A stretch of 64,000 bases of DNA. Origin: CAYPNP01 sp964412195 (lineage in GTDB: Bacteria > Acidobacteriota > JAAYUB01). The stretch is from positions 124,001-188,000 of the forward strand of contig CAYPNP010000009.1 of NCBI GenBank assembly GCA_964412195.1, given 5' to 3'. This document shows, in pieces, positions 17,199 through 26,023 of this stretch. Position 1 is the first letter of the stretch. The number at the start of each line of letters is the position of its first letter. The notes below the pieces were generated by a model. The model was not told the origin of the DNA and ran no database searches. It saw only the letters and a list, made by a program, of their open reading frames with translations. A program made the translations under genes and the position numbers.

Positions 17199-17318
17199 GT
17201 TGGGTGTGCTCCTTTCCTTCCGGCAGGACGCGCGGACGGCCGAACCTTGCGGCTTCCGGCGCCAATCCAATCCGTGGTAAGATCATACCCTATCCCGGGA
17301 GGGACCGCCAAGCGATTT

Positions 17319-18191
17319 ATGACCCAAACACCGCACACCGCCCCGCCGAACCTGGATCTCGAGATCGCCCTGGCCAAGGAGCGCGCCCTGCTGGACCTCC
17401 TCCGGCAGATGGGTTCGCTCCTGGTGGCCTTCAGCGGCGGGGTGGACAGCACCTACCTGGCCTGGGCCGCCCACCGGGCCCTCGGCGACCGGGCCGTGGC
17501 CGTCACCAGCGTCGACCCCACCACGCCGGCAGCCGAGGCGGCCGCCGCGGCCGAGCTGGCCGGCTGGATCGGGGTGCGCCACGAGGCGCTCGATCTGGAA
17601 GAGCTGCCGGGGCCGGACTTCTGCGCCAACACCCCCGAGCGCTGCTACCACTGCAAGAAGGACCTGTTCACCCGGCTGGGAGAGCGGGCCACAGCGCTGG
17701 GCCTGGCCTGGGTGGCCGCCGGCGAGAACACCGACGACAAGGGGGACTACCGCCCGGGGCGCCGCGCGGCCCGGGAGCTGGGCGTCCGGCACCCGCTGGT
17801 GGAGGCGGGCCTGGGCAAGGCCGAGATCCGGCTGCTGTCCCGCCGGGCCGGGCTGCCCACGGCCGAGAAGCCCGCCGTGGCCTGCCTGGCCTCGCGCATC
17901 CCCTACGGCACGGCCATCACGCCCGAGCTGCTGGGCCGGATCGACCGCGGCGAGGACTTCCTCCGCGGCCTCGGCCTGGTGCAGTTCCGCCTCCGCCACC
18001 ACGGCGACCTCTGCCGGATCGAGGTGAATCCCGCCGAGATGCCGCGCCTGGCGGACCGGGCCGTCCAGGAGCGGGTGGTCGCGTTCCTCAAGGAGCTTGG
18101 GTACACCTACGTCACACTGGACCTGCAGGGCTACCGGACCGGCGCCATGAACGAGACGCTGCCGGCCGGGCCCGAAGGGAGGCTATCATGA
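17319..18191 (+). CDS. larE: ATP-dependent sacrificial sulfur transferase LarE
   Basis: A 290-residue cytoplasmic enzyme that adenylates and then thiolates P2CMN during synthesis of the nickel-pincer nucleotide cofactor of lactate racemase and related enzymes. The PP-loop SGGVDST is at residues 39-45. ACLASRIPYG holds Cys189, corresponding to the sulfur-donating cysteine of the Lactobacillus enzyme. A further ERCYHCKKDL motif (Cys109, Cys112) is typical of the family. I chose ATG 17319 because similarity begins soon after it; the ribosome binding site (GGGAGGG) is rather far upstream. The last codons overlap the start of the next gene (ATGA at 18188), so translation is coupled. larB lies 4.9 kb downstream; larC is not in the window. 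Confidence 0.9.
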   Translation: MTQTPHTAPPNLDLEIALAKERALLDLLRQMGSLLVAFSGGVDSTYLAWAAHRALGDRAVAVTSVDPTTPAAEAAAAAELAGWIGVRHEALDLEELPGPDFCANTPERCYHCKKDLFTRLGERATALGLAWVAAGENTDDKGDYRPGRRAARELGVRHPLVEAGLGKAEIRLLSRRAGLPTAEKPAVACLASRIPYGTAITPELLGRIDRGEDFLRGLGLVQFRLRHHGDLCRIEVNPAEMPRLADRAVQERVVAFLKELGYTYVTLDLQGYRTGAMNETLPAGPEGRLS

Positions 18192-19948
18192 AGCGATCCG
18201 CCGTCATTTTCGCGATCGGCCTGGTGCTGGCCCTGGCGGCAAGCGCGGCCGGCCTCCGCCCCTGGGAGCCCGCCGACAGCCAGGTGGCGCTCGAGATCGC
18301 CGACCTGGGCGCGATCCGGGCGGAACTGAAAGAGCTGGGGCTGGAGGCGGACCTGACCAGTCTCGTGCGCCGTTGGACCTCGAAGCATGGCGCGCCGGAC
18401 GAGGACCCCTGGGCCAGCCTGCCGCCGCCGGAGGGCGTCTCTGTCCTGCTGGCCATCGGCGGCCTGGGGGCCGACGCCCCGCACGGCCCGATGCACGGCC
18501 GGCTGGTGCTGGGATTCCCCACCACCGAGGCCTATGACGCCTTCCGCGTACGCGTGCTGCCGCCGGAGGCTCTCGGGGTTCCGGTCACGGCCGTGGGTCC
18601 CTTCAAGATCTACACCAAGCCGGCGGCCAAAACGGAGGGCGCCCGGTCCATGGCCTGCGGCGAGAACACCGTCATCTTGGCCTGGGGAGGCGAAGACCTG
18701 TCCAAGGCCGTGGCGGCCTACGTGGCAGGAGCACCGGCGCCGGCCGCCCCGGCGGAAGCCGACCCGCTGCTGGCCGGCCGGGGGCTTCGGCCCCAGGCGC
18801 GGCTCCACGTGGACCTGGCCTCCCTGGGAGTGCTGAGCGACGCGGCGGTCGCCCGGGTGATCCACCAGCTGCAGTCGCCGCCTCCCCAGAATCAGGCGGG
18901 CAGCGCCACGGCCGCGCTGCGGGCGATGCTGGCCAGGATCCCGGAGGAGAAGATGAACGAGTTCGTCACCGGTCTGGACCTCGACATGGTCCGGTCCCTC
19001 GACGCGGCCTTCTACCGCGCCGGCGGCCGGTGCCTGGCCTCGGTGTCGGTCGAATTGGCCGATGGGGACGGGGTGATGCCCGCCTACGTGGACAGCCTGC
19101 GCTCCCGCCGGATGCAGGTGCTGACGCTGCTCCCCGCCGACACCCTCGTGGTGAGCGACGGCGTCGGTGATCCGGCCGGCTTCTTCCGCCGGCTCCAGGC
19201 CCACGCCGCCAAGACCCTGGGGCCGCAGGGCGAGGCCGCCTTCATGACCCTGGACCTGGCCGCCCAGGTGAAGTTCGGGATCTCCTTCTATCAGCAGATT
19301 CTGCCCCTGCTGGGCGGGGAGTGGGGGATGGCCCTGATCCCGCTGCCGTCCGCCGCCGGCGCCCCGCCCGCCCAGCCGGCCGCCGTGCTCTTCTGCGTGC
19401 CGGAGGATCCCTCCCTGCTCGCCCCGGTGCTGAAGCGCCTGGGGGAAATGGGCCTTGTGACCGCCCAGCCCCAGGGTGTGCCGGACAGCCACCAGTACAG
19501 CCTGGCGTTGGGCAAGGAGCCCGGGACGCCGGTCCGCTGGCACCTGATGGCGCGCGATGGCGCGCTCTTCCTGACCGACCGTCCGGCGGCGTTCGACCGC
19601 ATCGGCACCACCGGCCCCCGGCTGGCCGCGCCGCCGGCCCCGCCAACCGCTCCGGGACAGGCCGCGCCGGCGGTGCTGCACTATGCCGCCGGGCTCTCTG
19701 CGCTGCCGGTGCTGCTGGCGCCGCTCCAGAAACTGCTGCCCGAGCCGGCCGGGGCGATGGCCGGAGCGGGCACGGACGCGGGAGCGGGCCCGGCGTTCCA
19801 CGAGACCCTGCTCACCGGGTCGGCCCTGGTGTTCCACACCGAAATGCCCTGGTCCGTGTTCCAGGCGCTTGGCCGGACCTTCTTTCAGGGCGTCCGGGAG
19901 ATGCACCGCCGCGCCGAAACGGAACATGACGCGGGCGCGGTCCAGTAG
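18188..19948 (+). CDS. Secreted protein of unknown function, possibly DUF3352-like
   Basis: A 586-residue exported protein beginning at ATG 18188 (GGAGG 5 nt upstream), overlapping the stop of larE. The signal peptide MKRSAVIFAIGLVLALAASA is followed by a repetitive alpha/beta region without recognisable catalytic motifs. Recurrent features are segments such as VALEIADLGAI, LHVDLASLGVL and MTLDLAAQVKF, which look like repeated structural modules. The overall look recalls DUF3352-type proteins, but I am not sure. The coupling with larE may simply be operon compaction. Confidence 0.6.
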   Translation: MKRSAVIFAIGLVLALAASAAGLRPWEPADSQVALEIADLGAIRAELKELGLEADLTSLVRRWTSKHGAPDEDPWASLPPPEGVSVLLAIGGLGADAPHGPMHGRLVLGFPTTEAYDAFRVRVLPPEALGVPVTAVGPFKIYTKPAAKTEGARSMACGENTVILAWGGEDLSKAVAAYVAGAPAPAAPAEADPLLAGRGLRPQARLHVDLASLGVLSDAAVARVIHQLQSPPPQNQAGSATAALRAMLARIPEEKMNEFVTGLDLDMVRSLDAAFYRAGGRCLASVSVELADGDGVMPAYVDSLRSRRMQVLTLLPADTLVVSDGVGDPAGFFRRLQAHAAKTLGPQGEAAFMTLDLAAQVKFGISFYQQILPLLGGEWGMALIPLPSAAGAPPAQPAAVLFCVPEDPSLLAPVLKRLGEMGLVTAQPQGVPDSHQYSLALGKEPGTPVRWHLMARDGALFLTDRPAAFDRIGTTGPRLAAPPAPPTAPGQAAPAVLHYAAGLSALPVLLAPLQKLLPEPAGAMAGAGTDAGAGPAFHETLLTGSALVFHTEMPWSVFQALGRTFFQGVREMHRRAETEHDAGAVQ

Positions 19949-19992
19949 CCCGCCCATCCGCCAAAGTTGAATCTTGCGAGAGAGGTGACTGC

Positions 19993-21162
19993 ATGAAGCC
20001 GTTCCAAGGGGTCGATTACTTCCAGTTCGACAGCCTGCTGAGCGAAGAGGAGCTGATGATCCGCGACGAGGTCCGGCGGTTCGTCGAGAACGAGGCCAAG
20101 CCGGTCCTCACCCGGCACCACCGCGAGGGGACCTTCCCGCTCCACCTGGTGAAGCCCATGGCGGAGATGGGCCTGCTCGGCGCCAACCTGTCCGGCTACG
20201 GCCTGCCGGGGCTGGGCGGCGCCGCCTACGGCCTGATCATGCAGGAGCTGGAGCGGGGTGACAGCGGCCTGCGCTCCTTCGCCTCGGTCCAGGGCGGCCT
20301 GGCGATGTATCCAATCCACGCCTTCGGCACCGAGGAGCAGAAGCAGCGCTGGCTGCCCCGGCTGGCCGCCGGCGAGGCCATCGGCTGCTTCGGCCTGACC
20401 GAGCCGGATTTCGGCTCGAATCCCAATGGCATGACCACCCGGGCGCAAGCCAGCGGGGACGGCTACGTCCTCAACGGCGCCAAGATGTGGATCACCAACG
20501 GCGACATGGCCGACATCGCGGTGGTGTTCGCCAAGCTGGACGGCGAGGTGAACGGATTTCTGGTGGAGCGGGGGACGCCGGGGTTCGCCACCCAGGAGAT
20601 CCAGGGCAAGTTCTCGCTGCGGGCCTCCGACACGGCCTCCCTCTTCTTCGAGGACTGCCGCATCCCCGCGGCCAACCGGCTGCCGGGGGCGAAGGGGCTC
20701 AAGACGGCCCTGATGTGCCTGACTCAGGCCCGCTACGGCATCGCCTGGGGCGTGATCGGCGCGGCCATGGAGTGCTACCACACCGCCCTCGAGTACGCCA
20801 AGGAGCGGGTGCAGTTCTCCGGGCGGCCCATCGCCGGCCACCAGCTGGTCCAGGAAAAGCTGGTCTGGATGATCACCGAGATTACCAAGGCCCAGTTCCT
20901 GGCCCTCCAGGCGGCGCGGCTGAAGGACCGGGGGGAGCTGAAGTTCCACCACGTCTCCATGATCAAGCGCAACCACGTGGACATGGCCCTGCAGTGCGCC
21001 CGCCTGGCGCGGGACATCCTGGGCGCCGCCGGCATCGTGGACGACCACCCGGTCATCCGCCACATGCTCAACCTGGAGTCGGTGCGCACCTATGAGGGCA
21101 CCCACGACATCCACACCCTGATCATCGGGGACGCCATCACCGGCCTCCCGGCCTACGAGTGA
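19993..21162 (+). CDS. gcdH: Acyl-CoA dehydrogenase, most like glutaryl-CoA dehydrogenase
   Basis: A 389-residue FAD flavoenzyme, cytoplasmic. It matches the glutaryl-CoA dehydrogenase branch by length and motifs: DSGLRSFASVQGGL with the substrate-carboxylate-binding arginine, CFGLTEPDFGSNP and WITNGDMADIAVVFAK for FAD contacts, and YEGTHDIHTLIIG with catalytic Glu368. This family oxidises glutaryl-CoA and, in most members, decarboxylates it to crotonyl-CoA during lysine, tryptophan or benzoate breakdown. Some anaerobes carry a non-decarboxylating version, which cannot be told apart here with confidence. GAGAGGTG precedes the ATG. No pathway partner is adjacent. Confidence 0.87.
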   Translation: MKPFQGVDYFQFDSLLSEEELMIRDEVRRFVENEAKPVLTRHHREGTFPLHLVKPMAEMGLLGANLSGYGLPGLGGAAYGLIMQELERGDSGLRSFASVQGGLAMYPIHAFGTEEQKQRWLPRLAAGEAIGCFGLTEPDFGSNPNGMTTRAQASGDGYVLNGAKMWITNGDMADIAVVFAKLDGEVNGFLVERGTPGFATQEIQGKFSLRASDTASLFFEDCRIPAANRLPGAKGLKTALMCLTQARYGIAWGVIGAAMECYHTALEYAKERVQFSGRPIAGHQLVQEKLVWMITEITKAQFLALQAARLKDRGELKFHHVSMIKRNHVDMALQCARLARDILGAAGIVDDHPVIRHMLNLESVRTYEGTHDIHTLIIGDAITGLPAYE

Positions 21163-21530
21163 GGAACGCTGCGGCAGGTTCCAGCAGCGGAAATGGTGGG
21201 GCCGGGAACGGCCGACCCAATAAAAATTGAAGTTGGAGCGAAAAAGCTCTTTGTCTTTGACGGAAATTGGGGTAAAAAAAAGGAAAAGTGTGTCGGTCGT
21301 TCAAAAAAATGGGGCTTTGTTGGTGGGATGGGTTGGTAGGGGGTTTTTAGGTGAATTCTAAGTGTTGAGAATTCAACGAATGGTTTGAAAGACCGACACA
21401 CTGTTTAGATGTCTGAAATCCCAAAAAGTTTGAAACTATTTTGCCATATTCCTGGGGCCTGTCGGGAGGCCCGGCCTGCTATCAAAGATCCTGTCAATTA
21501 GTAATACGAACAAAGAAGCCGACCGGTTTC
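21163..21530. other. A+T-rich intergenic island with an 18-bp inverted repeat
   Basis: The sequence from about 21220 to 21470 is markedly A+T-rich in an otherwise G+C-rich neighbourhood. It contains arms 21288-21305 (GTGTGTCGGTCGTTCAAA) and 21384-21401 (TTTGAAAGACCGACACAC), which pair at 17 of 18 positions. Between them GAATTCT and AGAATTC (about 21353-21375) form a smaller hairpin. No protein-coding gene is evident. Possibilities are a small RNA or the remnant of a mobile element. Confidence 0.5.
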
Positions 21531-21728
21531 ATCAGAGATTCGAGACTGGGGACTCGGGGCTAGGGACTCGGGGCTAGGGACTAGGAACTCGAACTCCAAG
21601 ACCCGAGCCTCGAAACCCGAGCCCCGATCCCCTCAATCCGCAATCTGAAAATCAACCACGAACCACACGAACCACAGGAAAGGTATCAATCCGCGATCCG
21701 CAATTCGCAATCCGCAATTCGCAATTTC
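21531..21728. repeat. Repeat island: GACTCGGGGCTAG, ACCACGAACCACACG and CAATCCGCAATTCG families
   Basis: Three repeat families follow one another before the traB gene end: GGGACTCGGGGCTAGGGACT units (21540-21585) facing GAGCCTCGAAACCCGAGCCCCG (21603-21625), then a CACGAACCACACGAACCAC unit, then CCGCAATTCGCAATCC units. No gene is present. Confidence 0.75.
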
Positions 21729-21730
21729 TC

Positions 21731-22642
21731 CTACTGTTGTTCCACGCCAATCCCGTGATCGGAGAGCCGCCGCAGGATGCCCGTCTCGCCGACCAGGTGG
21801 CCGGCGCCCACGACGACCAGGCAGTCCTTGCCGGACCGCAGGTAGCCCTCGACCTTGCCGGCCATGGCGGCGTTTCGCTCGTCGAAGAGCTTCACGAAAA
21901 CCGGCTCCAGCTCCGGCTCCTTCCGCCGGTCGGCGAAGAGCAGCTTCTCGATCCCGGCGGCGTCCCCGGAGCGCCAGCAGCCGATCATCTTTTCCACTTC
22001 CTCCCGGGTGGAGAGCGGGTCGTCCAGCGTCTGCTCCAGGAACAGCCGTTGCAGCTCGTCGGAGAATCCGCTCAGCAGCCGGATCTGGAAGTCGGCGGAC
22101 TCCAGCTCCAGGATCTCCTTCCGGCCGCGGGCCCGCTTGAGGAAGTACAGATCGATGCCGTTCTCCGCCTTGAGCCCCAGCTGCTGCATCCGCAGGCTGG
22201 TGACGGTCAGGGCCAGCAACCACGGGCGCATCCGGTCGGCGATGGACATGGGGATGCCCAGGGGCGGCAGGCTCTTTTCCAGCTTGGCGTACAGGGGCGG
22301 GGGGAGGCTCCCCTTGAGAGATTGCTCCGGCGGGTACATGCCCTTCTCCAGGATTTGGGCCTGTACCTTGCCCGTGTCCAGGGCGTCGATGTCGGCTTCC
22401 ACCACCAGCGCGGGGCTGGCCGCGAAGGCCGCCTCGATGGCCGGCGCCAGGGGGTACATCGACTCCGAGGCGACGTGGACCGAGCCCAGCAGGAAGACGG
22501 TGTGCCCGTCGAGGGTGGCTTTCCAGAGGAAGTGCTTCCCGGAGTCCGGTTGAGCTGGGGTCTCCGGCGCCTGGGCGGTCAGGGTGGCCAGCGCTGCCAG
22601 GATCAGGGCGGGGATGAGGACGGTCAAGGCAAGTCGCCGCAT
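21731..22642 (-). CDS. Exported TraB/GumN-family protein
   Basis: A 303-residue protein with a signal peptide (LALTVLIPALILAALATLTAQA). Family motifs are present in order: FLLGSVHVASESMYPL near residue 50 (GxxH), ADIDALD, DERNAAMAGKV, and near the C-terminus VVVGAGHLVGETGIL, the second G-x-x-H-x-x-G. Such motifs place it in the TraB/GumN (erythromycin-esterase-like/ChaN-like) superfamily, proposed to be metal-dependent hydrolases or proteases. The physiological role in bacteria is not settled. AAGGAGG lies 8 nt before the ATG. It is monocistronic by context. Confidence 0.82.
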   Translation of the reverse strand: MRRLALTVLIPALILAALATLTAQAPETPAQPDSGKHFLWKATLDGHTVFLLGSVHVASESMYPLAPAIEAAFAASPALVVEADIDALDTGKVQAQILEKGMYPPEQSLKGSLPPPLYAKLEKSLPPLGIPMSIADRMRPWLLALTVTSLRMQQLGLKAENGIDLYFLKRARGRKEILELESADFQIRLLSGFSDELQRLFLEQTLDDPLSTREEVEKMIGCWRSGDAAGIEKLLFADRRKEPELEPVFVKLFDERNAAMAGKVEGYLRSGKDCLVVVGAGHLVGETGILRRLSDHGIGVEQQ

Positions 22643-22734
22643 GGAGAGAGCCTCCTTGTTCCGGCGCGCCGGAAATCATTGTACGGAGGATTCGATTGCG
22701 CAATTTGCCCCCGGGTTCGGGGCGTTCTCGGCGA

Positions 22735-22886
22735 TCTCCGCGTCTCTGCGTGTATATGATTGGTTCGATTGCGATTACGAGAGCGATAACGATCGACGAG
22801 TACGATCGGTTCCCGGCCAGGTCCCAATCCCCAGGTTCCAGGTCCATCTGCCGAGCACGAGCACGATTCCGAGCACGAGCACGAGT
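22735..22886 (+). repeat. Composite dispersed element, copy 1
   Basis: Modules in order: CTCTGCGTGTAT (22744-22755), a GATTACGA-type tract starting TTCGATTGCGATTACGA (22763-22780), ACGATCGACGAGTACGATCGGT (to about 22810), CCAGGTCCCAATCCCCAGG (22817-22835), and a GAGCACGAGCACGA tract (22852-22886). The same modules in the same order occur at 33379-33529 (opposite strand); the first three and the last also occur at 63366-63539. It lies between the divergent traB-like and larB genes. Confidence 0.75.
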
Positions 22887-22933
22887 GAACATGTTCCTGG
22901 GTACACAGCCGGCGATGGAAATAGCACGATCCA

Positions 22934-23010
22934 GTCGGTGTCGGTATCGGTATCGGAATCGGGGTCGACTCTGGAATCGATACCGATACCGATCCCGATA
23001 CCGACCCCTA
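22934..23010. repeat. GGTATC-repeat inverted repeat
   Basis: A tract of TCGGTATCGGTATCGGAATC (from 22940) is followed after a short spacer by its approximate reverse complement (ATACCGATACCGATCCCGAT from about 22980), giving a hairpin with arms of about 30 bp. It sits upstream of larB and ends about 105 bp before the larB start. Confidence 0.65.
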
Positions 23011-23115
23011 TGGGAACGTCGGGCTATTTCCGAGTAAGCACGAACGGGGGCGCCTTGTAATTCCGGCGCCTTTCTGATATGGTGTCGCCCTTGACCCTCG
23101 TTGGGAGGAAGCCCC

Positions 23116-23868
23116 GTGAACGAGCCGATGCTGCGCCAGTTGCTGGAAGCCCTGCAGAAGGGCGAGGCCACTCCCGACCAGGTGCTGGACAAGCTCCGCC
23201 ACCTGCCCTACGAGGACCTCGGGTTCGCCCGCATCGACCACCACCGGGCGCTGCGGCACGGCTTCCCCGAAGTCGTCTTCGCCCTGGGCAAGACCGCCGA
23301 GGAAGTCACCGCCGTGGCGGGTCGGATCCTGACCCGCTCGGCCAACCTGCTGATCACCCACGCCACCCCCGAGATGTTCGAGCGCATGACCCGCGAGATG
23401 GCGGGTCTCGAGTACCACGCCCGCGCCCGCTGCATCACCCGCCGCGCCGACACGACGCTTTACGGCGAGGGTCTGATCCTGGTCATCACGGCCGGCACCT
23501 CCGACCTGCCGGTGGCGGAGGAGGCGAAGGTCACGGCCGAGATCATGGGCAACGAAGTGGAGCTGGTGGCCGACGTGGGCGTGGCCGGCATCCATCGGCT
23601 GCTGGGCGTCCGGGAGAAGGTCACCTCAGCCCGGGTGGTCATCGCCGTGGCCGGCATGGAGGGCGCCCTGCCCAGCGCCGTGGGCGGCCTGGCCTCGTGC
23701 CCGGTCATCGCCGTGCCCACCAGCGTGGGCTACGGCGCCTCCTTCGGCGGAGTGGCCGCCCTGCTGGGCATGCTCAACTCGTGCGCCTCCAACGTGGCCG
23801 TGGTGAACATCGACAACGGTTTCGGCGCCGGCTACATCGCGTCGCTGATCAACCGCAAACGAACCTGA
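23116..23868 (+). CDS. larB: Nickel-pincer cofactor biosynthesis protein LarB
   Basis: A 250-residue cytoplasmic enzyme, homologous at its C-terminus to PurE (AIR carboxylase). LarB carboxylates nicotinic acid adenine dinucleotide at C5 and hydrolyses it to start pincer-cofactor synthesis. The N-terminal ~85 residues are the LarB-specific part. The PurE-like part includes ITAGTSDLPVAEEA, AGMEGALPSAVGGL and PTSVGYGASFGG. GMLNSCASN contains Cys223, matching the catalytic cysteine of the characterised enzyme. The start is a GTG at 23116 with GGGAGGA 8 nt upstream. It is separate from larE, and no larC or larA is visible. Confidence 0.92.
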   Translation: MNEPMLRQLLEALQKGEATPDQVLDKLRHLPYEDLGFARIDHHRALRHGFPEVVFALGKTAEEVTAVAGRILTRSANLLITHATPEMFERMTREMAGLEYHARARCITRRADTTLYGEGLILVITAGTSDLPVAEEAKVTAEIMGNEVELVADVGVAGIHRLLGVREKVTSARVVIAVAGMEGALPSAVGGLASCPVIAVPTSVGYGASFGGVAALLGMLNSCASNVAVVNIDNGFGAGYIASLINRKRT

Positions 23869-23932
23869 TTGCGGATTTCGGATTGCGGATTGCGGATTGC
23901 CAATCCGAAATCCGCAATCCGAAATCCGCAAT
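23868..23932. repeat. GATTGCGGATT-family perfect hairpin after larB
   Basis: The arms 23868-23899 and 23901-23932 are reverse complements at about 30 of 32 positions, with essentially no loop. The left arm begins on the last base of the larB stop codon. Its position suggests use as a 3' stem-loop, although no T-run follows. Confidence 0.8.
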
Positions 23933-23993
23933 TGAACATCCGATCGTCGGGCCGAATCCATGGAGCCGGATACAATTTCGATAGGAGAAAATC

Positions 23994-25262
<1,269 letters not shown>

Positions 25263-25310
25263 GGGGTCGACCCGAATCCGGGACGGGGCGGCGGAATCTG
25301 AAGGTGTTCT

Positions 25311-25403
25311 TACCGCAGAGGCGCTGAGGCGCAGAGTCAATCTCATGCCTGGTTTGAACAAATCATTGATTGTTTTCTCTGCGTCTCCGCGTCTCTGCGG
25401 TGA
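25311..25403. repeat. CGCAGAG-family hairpin between pepT and the adenosyltransferase gene
   Basis: The left arm 25311-25336 (TACCGCAGAGGCGC...GCGCAGAG) pairs with the right arm 25377-25403 (CTCTGCGTCTCCGCG...CTGCGGTGA) across a ~40-nt A+T-rich loop. Hairpins of the same design occur at 27033-27237 and 36636-36731. Confidence 0.75.
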
Positions 25404-25441
25404 AGAAAGGATTCGGAGCTGAAGACTATGCGGGGGGACGT

Positions 25442-26020
25442 GTGAAAATCTACACCAAGACCGGCGACGCCGGCCAGTCGAGCCTTTTCTCCGGCTGCCG
25501 CGTGCCCAAGAACCACCTGCGGCTGCAGACCTACGGCACCCTGGACGAGTTGAACACCCTCCTGGGCCTGGCCCGCGCCAGGAACGCCGAGCCCCGGCTG
25601 GAGCGGCCGCTGGCCCGGCTGCAGACGCTGCTCTTCATCCTCTGCTCCGACCTGGCCACGCCCCTGCCGGAGCCGGGCCAGCCGGACCGGGTCACCCGCG
25701 TCGGCCCGGGCCACATCGCTTTCCTCGAGCGCCAGATCGACGCCATGACCGCCGAGCTGCCGCCGCTCCAGAGCTTCATTCTGCCGGGCGGCACCGAGGT
25801 GGCGGCCGTCCTCCACGTCGCCCGGACGGTCTGCCGCCGGGCCGAGCGCTGGCTGGTCACGCTGAAACAGGACGAGGACCTCGGCCCCCACGCGCCGGTG
25901 CTGGTCAACCGCCTGAGCGACTACCTCTTCACCCTGGCCCGCTGGGCCAACTTCCTGGCCGGCCGGCCGGACGAGATCCTGAAACGGGACTTCCCCGAGA
26001 TCGACCCCACCGGAGCGTGA
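25442..26020 (+). CDS. Cob(I)yrinic acid a,c-diamide adenosyltransferase, PduO type
   Basis: A 192-residue cytoplasmic enzyme that transfers the adenosyl group of ATP to cob(I)alamin. The N-terminal ATP motif KIYTKTGDAGQSSLFSG and the YGTLDELNTLLGLAR segment are diagnostic of the PduO/MMAB family. FILPGGTEVAAVLHVARTVCRRAER and LVNRLSDYLFTLARWAN are the remaining conserved helices, with the expected Arg-Glu pair. I set the start at GTG 25442, just before the conserved KIYTKTGD and preceded by GGGGG. The stop is 3 nt before the next gene, so the two form an operon. Confidence 0.9.
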   Translation: MKIYTKTGDAGQSSLFSGCRVPKNHLRLQTYGTLDELNTLLGLARARNAEPRLERPLARLQTLLFILCSDLATPLPEPGQPDRVTRVGPGHIAFLERQIDAMTAELPPLQSFILPGGTEVAAVLHVARTVCRRAERWLVTLKQDEDLGPHAPVLVNRLSDYLFTLARWANFLAGRPDEILKRDFPEIDPTGA

Positions 26021-26023
26021 CCC

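Noticed and set aside
16827..17318. Upstream extension of the larE reading frame by about 164 codons
   Set aside because: The extension crosses a C-rich repeat and the antisense of the HTH gene, and LarE similarity starts only at the ATG at 17319.
21153..21401. Minus-strand open frame of 82 codons in the A+T-rich island
   Set aside because: Phenylalanine/proline-rich composition mirrors simple A+T sequence, there is no ribosome binding site, and it overlaps the inverted repeat.
22584..23060. Open frames of 110-160 codons across the composite repeat element upstream of larB
   Set aside because: The predicted peptides are just translations of repeat units (Arg-Ala-Arg, Ile-Thr-Ile) and differ between copies.
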